Origin: Streptomonospora nanhaiensis
Lineage (GTDB): Bacteria; Actinomycetota; Actinomycetes; Streptosporangiales; Streptosporangiaceae
Assembly (NCBI RefSeq): GCF_026642255.1
Contig: NZ_CP113264.1
Coordinates: forward strand, 248,001 to 312,000
Direction: 5' to 3'
Length of the DNA stretch: 64,000 nucleotides
In this document: in pieces, positions 1-8,325 of the stretch
Numbering within the stretch: position 1 is the stretch's first letter
Layout of the letters: each line of letters starts with the position of its first letter
Made by a program: the position numbers and the translations under genes
The notes under the pieces: model-generated
Seen by the model: the letters and a program-made list of their open reading frames with translations, nothing else
Database searches by the model: none
What the model was told of the DNA's origin: nothing

Positions 1-173
1 CCCAGGCAGCAGGTGATGCCGGCGCTGTGCTCCCACCGGCAGCGCGTGCCGGCGTCCTCCCGGGCCGGAGCGGGAGGCAGGTCGCAGCCGCCGTGGCGGT
101 GATCGTGGACGGGCCTGGGGTCGTGCTCGGCACAGCGGACCCACACCGGCTTCGTCTTGTCCGTACGGGACAT
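1..173 (-). CDS. hypothetical protein, N-terminal part only (runs off the window)
   Basis: An ATG at 171-173 on the minus strand is preceded by GAGGAAACC, a good ribosome binding site, and the frame stays open for 57 codons to the window edge. The visible peptide starts MSRTDKTKPVWVRCAEHDPR and is rich in Cys and His (for example RCAEH, HDHRHGGC, TRCRWEHSAGITCC), which could hint at metal binding, though that is inference. I do not recognise a named family. Only the N-terminus is present, so length and any downstream domain are unknown. The gene reads out of the window to the left, and its promoter must lie in the gene-free stretch to its right. Confidence 0.65.
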   Translation of the reverse strand, partial: MSRTDKTKPVWVRCAEHDPRPVHDHRHGGCDLPPAPAREDAGTRCRWEHSAGITCCL

Positions 174-781
174 GGTTTCCTCACCCGAACCGCCGCCCGT
201 GCTCCCGGTCTCTCCGGGCGGGCGGCTAGGTTGGCAGGCCCATCACGTCACTCTCCTCAGGTCGTCCGCCGGTCTCCGGCGGGGGCGTCGCGCCGGGGTC
301 GGTCCGGCTCCGGGCCGTCCCCGAGGCCCGGGGGCGGGGCACGCACGGGGACCGCCCGCGCGCGGCCTCCCAGGCTAGGCAGGTCCGGCGGCGGCGCGCA
401 AGGTCCATCGGCCGGTCCGCCGTCCCGGTGGACGGGCGGCCGGGTTTCCGCCCCGGGCGGGGGTTCTGGGCCGGAGTGGAGTGCGGAAACAGAGCGGCCG
501 TTTACCGCCGTTCAGTGAGTCCGGAAAAAGCTGTTAATTCGGGCGAAAGTCACTAATTCCACCGAAGTGAAAAGGGTGGACTCCGCATGTTCGACCTGGT
601 GGAACGCGGCAACTCGAAAATCCGAACACATTACCTCCCGGTAATGCACACACCCACCCCACCCATGCCCTAGCATTTATCCCACTCACACAACTCAATC
701 CACACGATGGCCCCGCAACGGTTAGATCCGTTCGGGGCCGTGGCCAGCAACTTCACACCTTTAACCAAAGGAATTGCCAGC
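174..781. other. gene-free stretch between divergent genes
   Basis: No convincing gene is seen on either strand. The left half is very GC-rich. The part from about 500 to 780 is noticeably richer in A and T, with related segments such as TTAATTCGGGCGAAAGTCAC and CACTAATTCCACC, and looks like a regulatory region. AAAGGA at about 768 is the ribosome binding site of the next gene. Open frames here lack ribosome sites and have atypical composition. Confidence 0.4.
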
Positions 782-1357
782 ATGCGCCAGTATAGCGCTG
801 CCTTCCTCGGCCCTGCCCTGGGCGTCGTGAAGGCCCTCTTCCTCGCACCCCGTGGTCGCCACGCCCGCCGCCACCGCTCGACCCGGGTGCGCCGCTACGC
901 CCCGCTCCCCCAGGCCGTGACGCGCGAGAACGCGTCCCCTCCCCCCGCGCCCGACCCCGTCCGGGTCCCGGCGCCCCGCCTGGCTCCCGCTCCCGCACCG
1001 CCTCCGGCCGACGACCCCGTCCTGGTCAGGCCCTACTACTCCGCGTGGGAGCACCGGGGCGCCACCGCACGTGAGCGTGCCCGCGAACGCGAACTCGACC
1101 GCGTCCGGGCCGCCGCCACCGCCCGTCTCTGCGACTGGGCCCACCGCGAGGTCCCGCCCTGCGGCGACCTCCTGGCCCCCGACCCGACACCCGTGGCGGT
1201 CCCCGCCCCGCGGGCGCCGCACCCCGACTGTGAGGACCCCGACGACTGGCGCACCTTCACCCGTCTGACCCGCACCTGGCTCGCCCAGCGGGAACACCAC
1301 CGCCGGGCCCGGCCCCGGGGCGAGGCGCCGCACCGGAGCACGGGGGTGGCCGCGTGA
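782..1357 (+). CDS. hypothetical basic protein, coupled to a downstream HATPase gene
   Basis: This gene encodes 191 residues. I chose the ATG at 782 (MRQYSAAFLGPALGVVKALF) over an upstream in-frame ATG at 707 because AAAGGA lies about 9 nt before it. The N-terminus is hydrophobic and is followed by an Arg/His-rich segment, a proline/alanine-rich linker (about residues 50-85) and a charged helical part with repeated RERARERE. No known domain is recognised. Its stop overlaps the GTG start of the next gene (GTGA), so the two are translationally coupled. The pairing with an anti-sigma-type ATPase suggests a shared regulatory role, but this is inference only. Confidence 0.6.
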   Translation: MRQYSAAFLGPALGVVKALFLAPRGRHARRHRSTRVRRYAPLPQAVTRENASPPPAPDPVRVPAPRLAPAPAPPPADDPVLVRPYYSAWEHRGATARERARERELDRVRAAATARLCDWAHREVPPCGDLLAPDPTPVAVPAPRAPHPDCEDPDDWRTFTRLTRTWLAQREHHRRARPRGEAPHRSTGVAA

Positions 1358-1798
1358 TCTCCCTGACCACCCGCATGCTCACCCGCACCTACACCCGCGC
1401 GCTCGCCGACCTGTCCACCGCCCGCCGCGACCTGACCCTCGACCTCGACGCCCTGGCCCCCGGCCTGGACCCCGACCTGGTCGACACCCTGCGCCTGTGC
1501 CTGCACGAACTCCACGCCAACGCCTGCAAGTACGGCCACCCGCACGCGCCCGTCGTCCGCCACCTGTTCCGCGCCCACGACGGGACGCTGACCCTGACCG
1601 TCCACAACAGGCACGCCCCCGGCGCCGCCCCGCCCGTGCCCAGGGTGCCCGTGGAGCGCACCACCACCGAGTGGGACCGGGGCCGAGGGCCAGCGCGGCC
1701 TCCTCCTCATCACCCGTCTGGCCGCCACCTGGGGCCACTACTCCTGGCCGCCCCGGTCGGGTCTCGGAACCCTCGTCCAAGCCACCTTCACCGCCTGA
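1354..1798 (+). pseudogene. HATPase-type (anti-sigma-like) ATP-binding protein, frameshifted
   Basis: The N-terminal part, starting at GTG 1354, has the layout of small serine-kinase anti-sigma ATPases (RsbW/SpoIIAB-like). The N-box is LHELHANACKYGHP, and LTLTVHNRHAP corresponds to the strand before the G1 box. Around 1679-1682 the frame is lost at a GGGG run. Removing one G restores EGQRGLLLITRLAATWGHY, which is the expected G2-box region, followed by a natural stop at 1796-1798 in frame 2. In the unshifted frame translation runs on into unrelated sequence. Either this is a one-base insertion that inactivates the gene, or it is a homopolymer sequencing error. An intact product would be about 148 residues. 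Confidence 0.7.
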
Positions 1799-1871
1799 CC
1801 CGCCCGCCGGGCCGGGGAGACCCTCCCCGGCCCTCCACCCCTCCAAGCTCCTCCGATGGCGAAGGAACCAC

Positions 1872-2759
1872 ATGCCGAGCCGAGCCCACGAGATCCCCCT
1901 GCGGATCATCCAGAACCAGCCCGCGATGGTCCCCGTGCTCCTCAGGGAGTCCCTGGGCATCGACGTCCCCCACCACACGGAGGCCGTCTCCACCAGTTCG
2001 GTCCTGACCAACTGCGACCCCAAGGAACTCAACAGCGACGGCGCCACCCTGCTCCGTGACGGCACCCGACACGTCCTCGCCGTGGTGGTGGAGCGCCAGC
2101 ACGGGCGCGACTCCGGCAAGCGGGCGAGCTGGCCCGCCTACCTGACCACCCTCAACCTTCGCCTCAAGTGCCCGGCCGTACTCGTGGTCCTGTGCCCCGA
2201 CGAGGCCATGGTGCGCTGGTGCGCCACACCCATCGAGGTCGGGCACCCCGGGTTCGTGCTGACCCCTCTGGTCATCGGCCCCGGCACCACCCCCGTGGTC
2301 ACCGACCTGGAACAGGCCCGCGCACTGCCCGAGCTCGCCGTGCTCTCCGCCTACGCGCACGGCAACACCCAGCCGGGAACCCTGAAAGCCGTGGTGGAGG
2401 CGCTGGAATCCACCGCTCCCGAACACCGCGCGTTCTACTATGACTACGTACTGGCCGGTCTCAACGAGGCCGCCCGTCAGGACCTGGAGGGCTTGATGTC
2501 CGTGGACACCTACGAATGGCAGAGCGACTTCGCCCGTAAGTACGTCGGTCTCGGCCGCGAGGAAGGCCGTGAGGAGGGCCGTGAGGAAGGTCGCGAGGAG
2601 GGTGTGGTTCGCAGCGTGATCGCGGTCCTGGTCGCGCGCGGTTTCACGGTTTCCGACGAAGTCCGGGAGCGGATCGAGTCCTGCTCCGATCTGGACGTCC
2701 TGGAGAGTTGGGTGACCAAGGCCGTCAGCGTCCAGAGCCCCGGGCAGCTCTTCGACTGA
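1872..2759 (+). CDS. Rpn/YadD-like PD-(D/E)XK nuclease family protein
   Basis: This is a 295-residue protein. The ATG at 1872 is preceded by GAAGGA. The N-terminal half carries SDGATLLRDG followed by VLAVVVERQHGRD, matching the Asp...Glu-X-Gln core of the PD-(D/E)XK fold found in Rpn recombination-promoting nucleases and the related putative-transposase proteins common in actinomycetes. Near the C-terminus lies a tandem Glu-Glu-Gly-Arg repeat (four copies of a 12-bp unit, about 2554-2603), followed by a small helical tail with GFTVSDEVRERI. Such EEGRE repeats are typical of this family. The protein probably acts on DNA in the cytoplasm, but the substrate is unknown. It stands alone, 73 nt after the broken HATPase gene. 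Confidence 0.7.
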   Translation: MPSRAHEIPLRIIQNQPAMVPVLLRESLGIDVPHHTEAVSTSSVLTNCDPKELNSDGATLLRDGTRHVLAVVVERQHGRDSGKRASWPAYLTTLNLRLKCPAVLVVLCPDEAMVRWCATPIEVGHPGFVLTPLVIGPGTTPVVTDLEQARALPELAVLSAYAHGNTQPGTLKAVVEALESTAPEHRAFYYDYVLAGLNEAARQDLEGLMSVDTYEWQSDFARKYVGLGREEGREEGREEGREEGVVRSVIAVLVARGFTVSDEVRERIESCSDLDVLESWVTKAVSVQSPGQLFD

Positions 2760-2858
2760 CGGTCGGGTCACCCGCACCGGCCGTGGGTCCGTGCCCACGG
2801 CCGCCCCGCGCCGCTTCCCGGTCACCGGCTGCCCGGCACCGCCCGGTTACCATGACGC

Positions 2859-3713
2859 ATGGCCAGCGAAACCCCCGCAGCGGCCCGGACCCGCCGCGAC
2901 CAGCTCCGCGACTTTCTGCGTACCCGCAGGGCCAGGCTCACCCCCGAGGACGTCGGCATGGCGGCCGGGGGTCGACGCCGGACACCCGGCCTGCGGCGCG
3001 AGGAGGTCGCCGTCCTCGCCGGGGTCGGGGTCTCCTGGTACACGTGGCTCGAACAGGGCCGCGACATCAACGTCTCCGTCGAGGTGCTCGACGCGATCAG
3101 CGGGGCGCTGCGCCTGAACGGCCCCGAGCGCATCCACCTGTACACGCTCGCCGGGGTCAACCCGCCGCGCGACGGCGGGCCCCGGGCCACCTCCGTCACC
3201 CCCGAGTTGCGCAACCTCATCGAGGCGTGGATGCCGCGCCCGGCGATGCTGCGGGACCGCTACTGGAACCTGCTCGTCCTCAACGGCACGGCCCGGACGG
3301 TGTTCGGCTACGGCGACACCGACCACAACTGCCTCGTCACGTTCTTCACCAACGCCCGGTACCGCGCCATGCGCGTCCACTGGGCGTCGGTCGCACCGGA
3401 CGTCGTCGCCGCCTTCCGCGCCGACGCGGCCCGGTTCCCCGACGACACGGAGTTCGGCCGGCTCGTGGACGACCTCAGCACCGTGAGCCCCGACTTCGCC
3501 GAACTGTGGGCGCGCCACGACGTCGGCGACCACGTCCAGACGGTGAAGGCGGTGCTGCACCCCGAGGCCGGCGACCTGGTCTTCGACAAGACGACCCTGA
3601 CGGTGGCCGACCGCCCGGACTGGACCCTTGAGCTGTACAACCCGCGTCCGGGCACCGGGACGGAGGACCGCCTCGCCCTGCTGGCGCACGCTCCCGCCGC
3701 CACCTCGGCCTGA
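2859..3713 (+). CDS. MmyB-type helix-turn-helix transcriptional regulator
   Basis: This 284-residue protein has an XRE-type helix-turn-helix (about residues 45-75, GLRREEVAVLAGVGVSWY...WLEQG) followed by the PAS-like MmyB ligand-binding domain (about 100-275, including MPRPAMLRDRYWNLLVLNGT). The family regulates neighbouring metabolic or secondary-metabolism genes and may bind fatty acids. The start has no ribosome site. TACCAT lies 5 nt upstream of the ATG, so the transcript is probably leaderless. No SDR or reductase gene, the usual partner, lies directly beside it. The next gene is convergent. Confidence 0.85.
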   Translation: MASETPAAARTRRDQLRDFLRTRRARLTPEDVGMAAGGRRRTPGLRREEVAVLAGVGVSWYTWLEQGRDINVSVEVLDAISGALRLNGPERIHLYTLAGVNPPRDGGPRATSVTPELRNLIEAWMPRPAMLRDRYWNLLVLNGTARTVFGYGDTDHNCLVTFFTNARYRAMRVHWASVAPDVVAAFRADAARFPDDTEFGRLVDDLSTVSPDFAELWARHDVGDHVQTVKAVLHPEAGDLVFDKTTLTVADRPDWTLELYNPRPGTGTEDRLALLAHAPAATSA

Positions 3714-3745
3714 CCTTCGGCACCGCCGCCCGCCGGGAACACGCC

Positions 3746-4501
3746 CTAGCTGCGGTCCGGGCCCGGTTCGGCGGTGCCGTCGGGCGTGTCCGTTCCGGGT
3801 TTCGTGTGCAGGACCTCGCGGGCCTGCTCCGCGGCGCGGATGATGTTCTCGCGGACGAAGTCGACGAAGCGGGCGATGTTCTCCAGGCGTGCGGCGGCCG
3901 GAGTTCCGGGACCCAGGAGGCCGACGCCCTGGCGCGCGACCTCGATGAGGTGTGTGTGCGCCTGGGCTGTGGCGATCATCGACTGGTACCAGACGTCGGC
4001 GTCGACGACGTAGCGCTCGCGGCGCTCTTCGCGTTCACGGCGGAGCAGGCCCTGGCCCTCCAGGTACGTGACCGCCTTGGAGACCGAGGCCGGGCTGATC
4101 TGGAGGCGCTGGACGAGTTCGGCGGCGGTGAGGCTGCCCGAGTCGGCGGTGTGGAGGCTGACCAGCACCCGGGCCGTCATCTTGGGCAGGCCCGCCTCCA
4201 TGAAGACGGTGGCGAACGCCTCCTCGTACTCGCGCACCGCCTCGGCGTCGCGCCCGTGGGGCTGCGGGGGCGCCTGCGTCCCCGGGGACGCGGTCCTCCT
4301 GCGCCGGTGGGTGCGTTGCTCGGTGGCGCGCTGGGCCAGGTCGGCGCGGTAGGCGGTGGGGCCGCCGTTGCGCATCACCTCGCGCGTGACGGTCGAGGTC
4401 GGGCGGTCCAGGCCCCTGGCGATCTCCGCGTAGGCCAGGTTCTCGGCCAGCCCCAGGGCGATCTGCCGGCGTTCCTGCTGGGTGAGTCTGCCTCCCGGCA
4501 T
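3746..4501 (-). CDS. MarR/GbsR-like regulator with an extra IS30-type N-terminal HTH
   Basis: This is a 251-residue protein with GGAGGAG upstream of the ATG at 4499-4501. The frame stays open far upstream, but that extension crosses the divergent SDR gene and is not real. Two DNA-binding modules are visible. Residues about 5-45 (LTQQERRQIALGLAENLAY, then STVTREVMRNGG) resemble the HTH_38 of IS30 transposases. Residues about 110-175 (LTAAELVQRLQISPASVSKA, then a wing with RREREERRERY) form a MarR winged helix. The C-terminus is helical and probably a dimerisation region. It is divergent from an SDR gene and is the likely regulator of the shared promoter region. Confidence 0.8.
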   Translation of the reverse strand: MPGGRLTQQERRQIALGLAENLAYAEIARGLDRPTSTVTREVMRNGGPTAYRADLAQRATEQRTHRRRRTASPGTQAPPQPHGRDAEAVREYEEAFATVFMEAGLPKMTARVLVSLHTADSGSLTAAELVQRLQISPASVSKAVTYLEGQGLLRREREERRERYVVDADVWYQSMIATAQAHTHLIEVARQGVGLLGPGTPAAARLENIARFVDFVRENIIRAAEQAREVLHTKPGTDTPDGTAEPGPDRS

Positions 4502-4555
4502 CGCGGGCTCCTCCGTGGTCCGTGGGGGTGCCCACCCTAGCGTCCAGCGCTCATT

Positions 4556-4680
4556 CGTTGCAACGTGCGTGATGGCGGTGTTGCGCTGACCGTTGGTCAA
4601 ATGCAACGGACCCGTGGAATTAGACTGTGCAAACGCCCGTGTGTCGCGACGATGGTGTTTCTCTATATGTGTATGCAACG
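4556..4680. promoter_or_regulatory. putative operator: repeated TGCAACG half-sites between MarR and SDR genes
   Basis: The divergent interval holds a perfect 10-bp palindrome CGTTGCAACG (4556-4565), an inverted pair CGTTG (4591-4595) / CAACG (4604-4608), and a third TGCAACG (4674-4680). The 351-nt interval carries no gene and is locally richer in A and T (TCTATATGTGTATG near 4661). Repeated half-sites between a MarR-like gene and its divergent target are the usual arrangement of an autoregulatory operator. Binding is inferred, not shown. Confidence 0.4.
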
Positions 4681-4852
4681 TAGCCTTTCTGTCGATGGAA
4701 ACAGAAGGCCGCAAGGGTGACAGCACGGGGGCGCCCATACGCGCCACCCCGCCCCGGGACGCGGGGCCGGGCCGGGGCCCGAGCCTGGTGGTCGCACACC
4801 CCTGATAAACGAGCCCTGTTCGCTTCGCACGGGTGCTGGAACGCTCGTACCC

Positions 4853-5623
4853 ATGACGAACCACACTGCACGATTCGACGGCAAGACCGTACTCATCACC
4901 GGCGGCACGAGCGGCATGGGCCAGGCGGCGGCGCGCAGGTTCCTGGACGAGGGGGCGCGGGTGGTCATCACCGGGCGCGACCAGGGCCGCCTCGACGCCG
5001 CGGTGAAGGACCTCGACGGCGGCGACCGCGTGCTCGCGGTGCGCGGCGACGCGGCGAACCTCGACGACCTCGACACGCTGACCGCCGCCGTCAAGGTCCG
5101 GTTCGGGCGCCTGGACGTGGTCTTCGCCAACGCGGGCGTCGGCTCGTTCCTGCCGATCGGCGACATCACCGAGGCCGAGTTCGACCGGGTCGCGGACATC
5201 AACTTCAAGGGCGTGTTCTTCACCGTCCAGAAGACCCTGCCCCTGCTCGCGGAGGGAGGGGCGATCGTCATCAACGCGTCGTGGACGCTGCACCGGGGCA
5301 TGGCCGGGGCCTCCCTGTACGCGGCGACCAAGGCGGCGGTGCACAACCTCTCGCACACCCTCGCCGCGGAGCTGGGCCCGAAGGGCATCCGGGTCAACTC
5401 CGTGAGCCCCGGCTACATCGACACCCCGATGTTCCACGAGGCCATCCCCGAGGAGGAGCAGGACGACGTCGTGGCCGCCGTGTCGGCGGGCCGCCTGGGC
5501 ACCTCGGAGGACGTCGCGAAGACGGTCGCGTTCCTCGCCTCCGAGGACGCGGCCTACGTCAACGGCCAGGACCTCATCATCGACGGCGGACTCGTCGCGG
5601 CCATCGCCGAGCCTTCCGCGTAG
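4853..5623 (+). CDS. SDR family NAD(P)-dependent oxidoreductase
   Basis: This 256-residue protein is a classical short-chain dehydrogenase. The Rossmann motif TGGTSGMGQ is near residue 17, FANAG follows, and the catalytic region NASWTLHRGMAGASLYAATK supplies Ser, Tyr and Lys (YxxxK). PGYIDTPMF is the substrate-loop start and INGQDLIIDGG-like sequence closes the fold. The length is normal for the family. The substrate cannot be read from the sequence. It is divergent from the MarR-like gene at 3746-4501, which probably controls it. Confidence 0.88.
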   Translation: MTNHTARFDGKTVLITGGTSGMGQAAARRFLDEGARVVITGRDQGRLDAAVKDLDGGDRVLAVRGDAANLDDLDTLTAAVKVRFGRLDVVFANAGVGSFLPIGDITEAEFDRVADINFKGVFFTVQKTLPLLAEGGAIVINASWTLHRGMAGASLYAATKAAVHNLSHTLAAELGPKGIRVNSVSPGYIDTPMFHEAIPEEEQDDVVAAVSAGRLGTSEDVAKTVAFLASEDAAYVNGQDLIIDGGLVAAIAEPSA

Positions 5624-5686
5624 CCCGGCCCCGAACGCGGGGCGGCTTCCGCCGGGGGTCGCCGCCCCGCCCCTGCCCGTCCGGGC

Positions 5687-6355
5687 TCAGAGGGCGGTGG
5701 TGCCGCCGAACCACGTCTCATGCTGCCTGAGCATCGCCTCGGTGTCGTTGAGGTGGGGGAACGGCCCGTCCGGGACCTCTGTCCCGAGGAATGCGCACAA
5801 CCGCTCCCACCCCTCCCCGGCCCGGTGCACCAGGAGCCGGTCGGCCGGGAGTTCGGCCCTCACCTGTTCCGCGTGCCGCTCGAAGGCCGCGACGGCGACC
5901 TCCTCCGAGGGCACCGCACCGCAGGGAACGCCGAAGGACGCCTGCCACATGTGGTCCAGCAGGGGCCGGATCCGCCGGAACTCCACGGGGACTCGGGCGT
6001 CGGCGTCCTCCGCGCAGGCCTTGCGCGTCAGCTCGAAGATGGTGGTGAGCATGCTCGTGTACCACCGGTGCGGGTCGCGGACCGTGAGCACGAACTTCGC
6101 GTCGGGGTAGGCCTCCGCCAGTTCGCGCCAGAAGAACGACAGCGGCCAGTCCACCCCGGACGGCCACCCCTCCAGCACGTGCCCCCAGTCGATGCCCCCC
6201 GGAACCGGCGGCACGGTGCCGGCCCAGCGCCGGGCCAGGTCCGGTGAGGCCAGTACCTCGAACATGTGGTGGCAGGGGCCGAGGCCGAGCTGCTCCAGTG
6301 CGGCCTTCATCGACGTCGTCCCGGTGCGCGGGAGACCCGCCCCGATCACGTGCAT
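5687..6355 (-). CDS. sulfotransferase family protein
   Basis: This is a 222-residue protein. ATG at 6353-6355 with GGAGGA upstream is preferred over longer in-frame starts because the protein then begins directly with MHVIGAGLPRTGTTSMKAAL, which carries the 5'-phosphosulfate (PAPS) binding loop GLPRTGTTS. FVLTVRDPHRWYTSM is the 3'-phosphate-binding segment. The C-terminal LNDTEAMLRQHETW resembles the end of Sulfotransfer_4-type proteins of actinomycetes. It would transfer sulfate from PAPS to an unknown acceptor. No PAPS synthesis genes are nearby. Confidence 0.8.
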   Translation of the reverse strand: MHVIGAGLPRTGTTSMKAALEQLGLGPCHHMFEVLASPDLARRWAGTVPPVPGGIDWGHVLEGWPSGVDWPLSFFWRELAEAYPDAKFVLTVRDPHRWYTSMLTTIFELTRKACAEDADARVPVEFRRIRPLLDHMWQASFGVPCGAVPSEEVAVAAFERHAEQVRAELPADRLLVHRAGEGWERLCAFLGTEVPDGPFPHLNDTEAMLRQHETWFGGTTAL

Positions 6356-6679
6356 CCTCGTCCTCCTCGTTCGTTCCGCGGCCCCGGCGGCCGGACGGGG
6401 AGGTCCCGGCCATCCCGCGGGCCGGGCGCGTTCCGCGCGCCGGGCTCCCGCGGGCGCGCCGGTCCGGCACGGGGGACGGGCCGCCCGTGTGCCGGGCGCG
6501 ACGCCGGGGGCGTGCGGGGGCAGGCCACCGGACGCGCCACCGCGGCAGGGGGCACACAGCACTGTAGACCACCCGGTGTGTCCATGGGATTCCGTTGGGT
6601 GATCATCTGTCGGTGTCTTCGTGCCTTCGTGCCGTCGTGCGACGGGCCGTCCCCGTGCCCCGCGCCGGTCGGACGTCCG
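6356..6679. other. GC-rich intergenic stretch
   Basis: This holds the leader of the sulfotransferase gene and the 3' flank of the gene at 6680-7387, both on the minus strand. No supported coding region or clear promoter motif is seen. The stop-free frames are shadows of high GC content. Confidence 0.4.
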
Positions 6680-7387
6680 TCAGTACCGGGGCCAGAACGC
6701 GGGCTGGGCCTTGAAGGCCGCGTCGATCCTGATCGAGTACGCCAGCGACCCCAGGAGCCTCCGGGCGCGCGAGAGCGGGTGGTCCGGGAAGTGGGGGTCC
6801 CACGCGGGGTCGTCGGCGTGGTTGCGCGGGACTCCGCCCGTGATCCCGTAGGCGTAGGGGTGCTGGGCCCAGGCCGCCATCGCCTCCTCCGGCGAGGCCT
6901 GGCCGCCCCTGTACTGCTGGAGGAACCCCGGCAGCACGGACGCCTCCCGCACGCCCGTGGGCTGCCCCTCCAGGCACTGGACCTTCACGACGACACTGGA
7001 GCCCACCCTCGGGATCGTGTACGTCCCGAGGTAGGCCGTGCCCCGCTCCTGGTGGGGGTGGTCGCCCTTGACCATCTGCCGGATGGCGGCCATCCCGTCC
7101 AGCCCGATCACGTCGAGGTCCACCAGGCCCATCCCCGCCTGCGCCGTGTTGGCGCTCGTCCGGGCGCGCAGGGCCGCCACGTCCTCCAGGGGCGCGGGGA
7201 GGTTCGGCGCCATGTCGAAGCGGTCGAGGACGACGGCGTCACCTGCGGCGTCGACCCACACGTTCTCCTTGACCTGCTGGAACGGGCGGGTGTCGAACCA
7301 GACCGGGGTCCCGGCGAGTCCGGCCGGGGGCGGCGGCCCCTGGTGGTAGCCGTGTTGGTACTGGTGATGAGGGGACCATTGATGCAT
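6680..7387 (-). CDS. conserved actinobacterial hypothetical protein
   Basis: This is a 235-residue protein with a His/Gln/Pro-rich N-terminus (MHQWSPHHQYQHGYHQGPPP) and a globular remainder containing VWVDAAGDAVVLDRFDMAPN, GMAAIRQMVKGDHPHQERGT and PDHPLSRARRLLGSL. Proteins with this general pattern occur in other actinomycetes, but I cannot name a function. There is no signal peptide or membrane segment. The start has no ribosome site. TAGGGT ends 6 nt before the ATG, suggesting a leaderless transcript, and an inverted repeat (7388-7408, GGCCGCA / TGCGGCC) abuts the start codon. Confidence 0.7.
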   Translation of the reverse strand: MHQWSPHHQYQHGYHQGPPPPAGLAGTPVWFDTRPFQQVKENVWVDAAGDAVVLDRFDMAPNLPAPLEDVAALRARTSANTAQAGMGLVDLDVIGLDGMAAIRQMVKGDHPHQERGTAYLGTYTIPRVGSSVVVKVQCLEGQPTGVREASVLPGFLQQYRGGQASPEEAMAAWAQHPYAYGITGGVPRNHADDPAWDPHFPDHPLSRARRLLGSLAYSIRIDAAFKAQPAFWPRY

Positions 7388-7706
7388 GGCCGCACCCTAT
7401 ATGCGGCCTTGTCCGGTGATGTTCCATCGGCCTCGCGTCGGCTCCGTGCCGACCCCGCACCGCCCCCACACCCTGCCGCGCACCGCCTGCGCGGGGCCCT
7501 CCCGGCCACGGCCGGGCGGTTACCCGTGCCCCACCGGCGCGCGACCGGGGACGGTCGGGCACGGGCGGCACCGGGGTGGCGGGTCGGCCCCCGCCCCAGT
7601 AGGGGCCGACCCGCCGGACCGCACTCCGAACGTCCTCCGGGCGGCCGGCACCTCACTGGTCAGGTGGTCGGCCAGGCTGCCCCGTCGGGTGGCGCGGCCC
7701 TGTCTC
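7388..7706. other. intergenic stretch with an inverted repeat at its left edge
   Basis: The first 21 nt form GGCCGCA-N7-TGCGGCC, overlapping the likely minus-10 element of the gene to the left. It could be an operator for that gene. The remainder is GC-rich with no supported gene. Confidence 0.35.
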
Positions 7707-8009
7707 TCATACCGGGCGCTCGTCCACACCGTTCGCGCCGACGCCGCTGCCGAACCGGGCGCACCTGCCCCGGGACACCTCGTGGCCGCCCCGGCCCACC
7801 GTGGCCCACGCGCCCTTCACGTCCGGGGCCCGGCCGCAGGTGACGGCGGCGCGGAAGGTCTGCCCCTGGCCGATGGGGTCGCCACAGGCGGCCATCCCCA
7901 GGTCCGGGGCGTTCGCGTGTGTGTACGTGTCGCAGCCGGGCGCCGCGTCGGACGCCGTTGCGGGGGCGAGCAGCGTGCCCGAGAGGACGGCGGCGACCGC
8001 CGACGCCAC
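7707..8009 (-). CDS. small secreted cysteine-containing protein (start uncertain)
   Basis: From the GTG at 8007-8009 the frame gives 100 residues: a hydrophobic segment (ASAVAAVLSGTLLAPATA) that looks like a signal peptide, then a short exported part with four Cys that could form two disulfides. The GTG has no ribosome site. A better start, the ATG at 8030-8032 preceded by GGAAGGAAG, is out of frame by one base. One more C in the run after that ATG would give MPPSAPRHVASAVAAVLSG, a typical signal peptide. So the annotated start may reflect a one-base loss or a sequencing error. The family is unknown. Confidence 0.5.
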   Translation of the reverse strand: MASAVAAVLSGTLLAPATASDAAPGCDTYTHANAPDLGMAACGDPIGQGQTFRAAVTCGRAPDVKGAWATVGRGGHEVSRGRCARFGSGVGANGVDERPV

Positions 8010-8325
8010 GTGCCGCGGAGCGGAGGGGGCATGGGGGGCTTCCTTCCGAGGAGTGGGGGACCGTGAGTGCCACGGTCATCACTCGACGTGGCCGCCTAGG
8101 ATGTTTCCTCTCCGGACGCCCCGGAACCCTCGTGCCTCCGCATTTCCGCACCTGGCCGACCAGGTTTCTTCCCTGCGGGAGCGCCGGCCCCGCGGGGCCG
8201 GCGAGCGGGCCCGAGCCTTCCGGTACCGAAGGGCGGCACCGGAGCAGGGCTTCGGAGCCGGGCGGCGGGCCCTCGCCGGGGCGGGGCCCGCCGCGCGCCG
8301 GTCCGGGAGGTGTGGAGCGTCCCGC

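Noticed and set aside
27..518. 163-codon plus-strand frame at the left edge
   Set aside because: No ribosome site and atypical composition; the minus-strand partial gene 1-173 with GAGGAAACC is better supported.
3746..5437. 563-codon extension of the MarR-like gene
   Set aside because: The extension crosses the divergent SDR gene and promoter; the ATG at 4499-4501 with GGAGGAG is the clear start.
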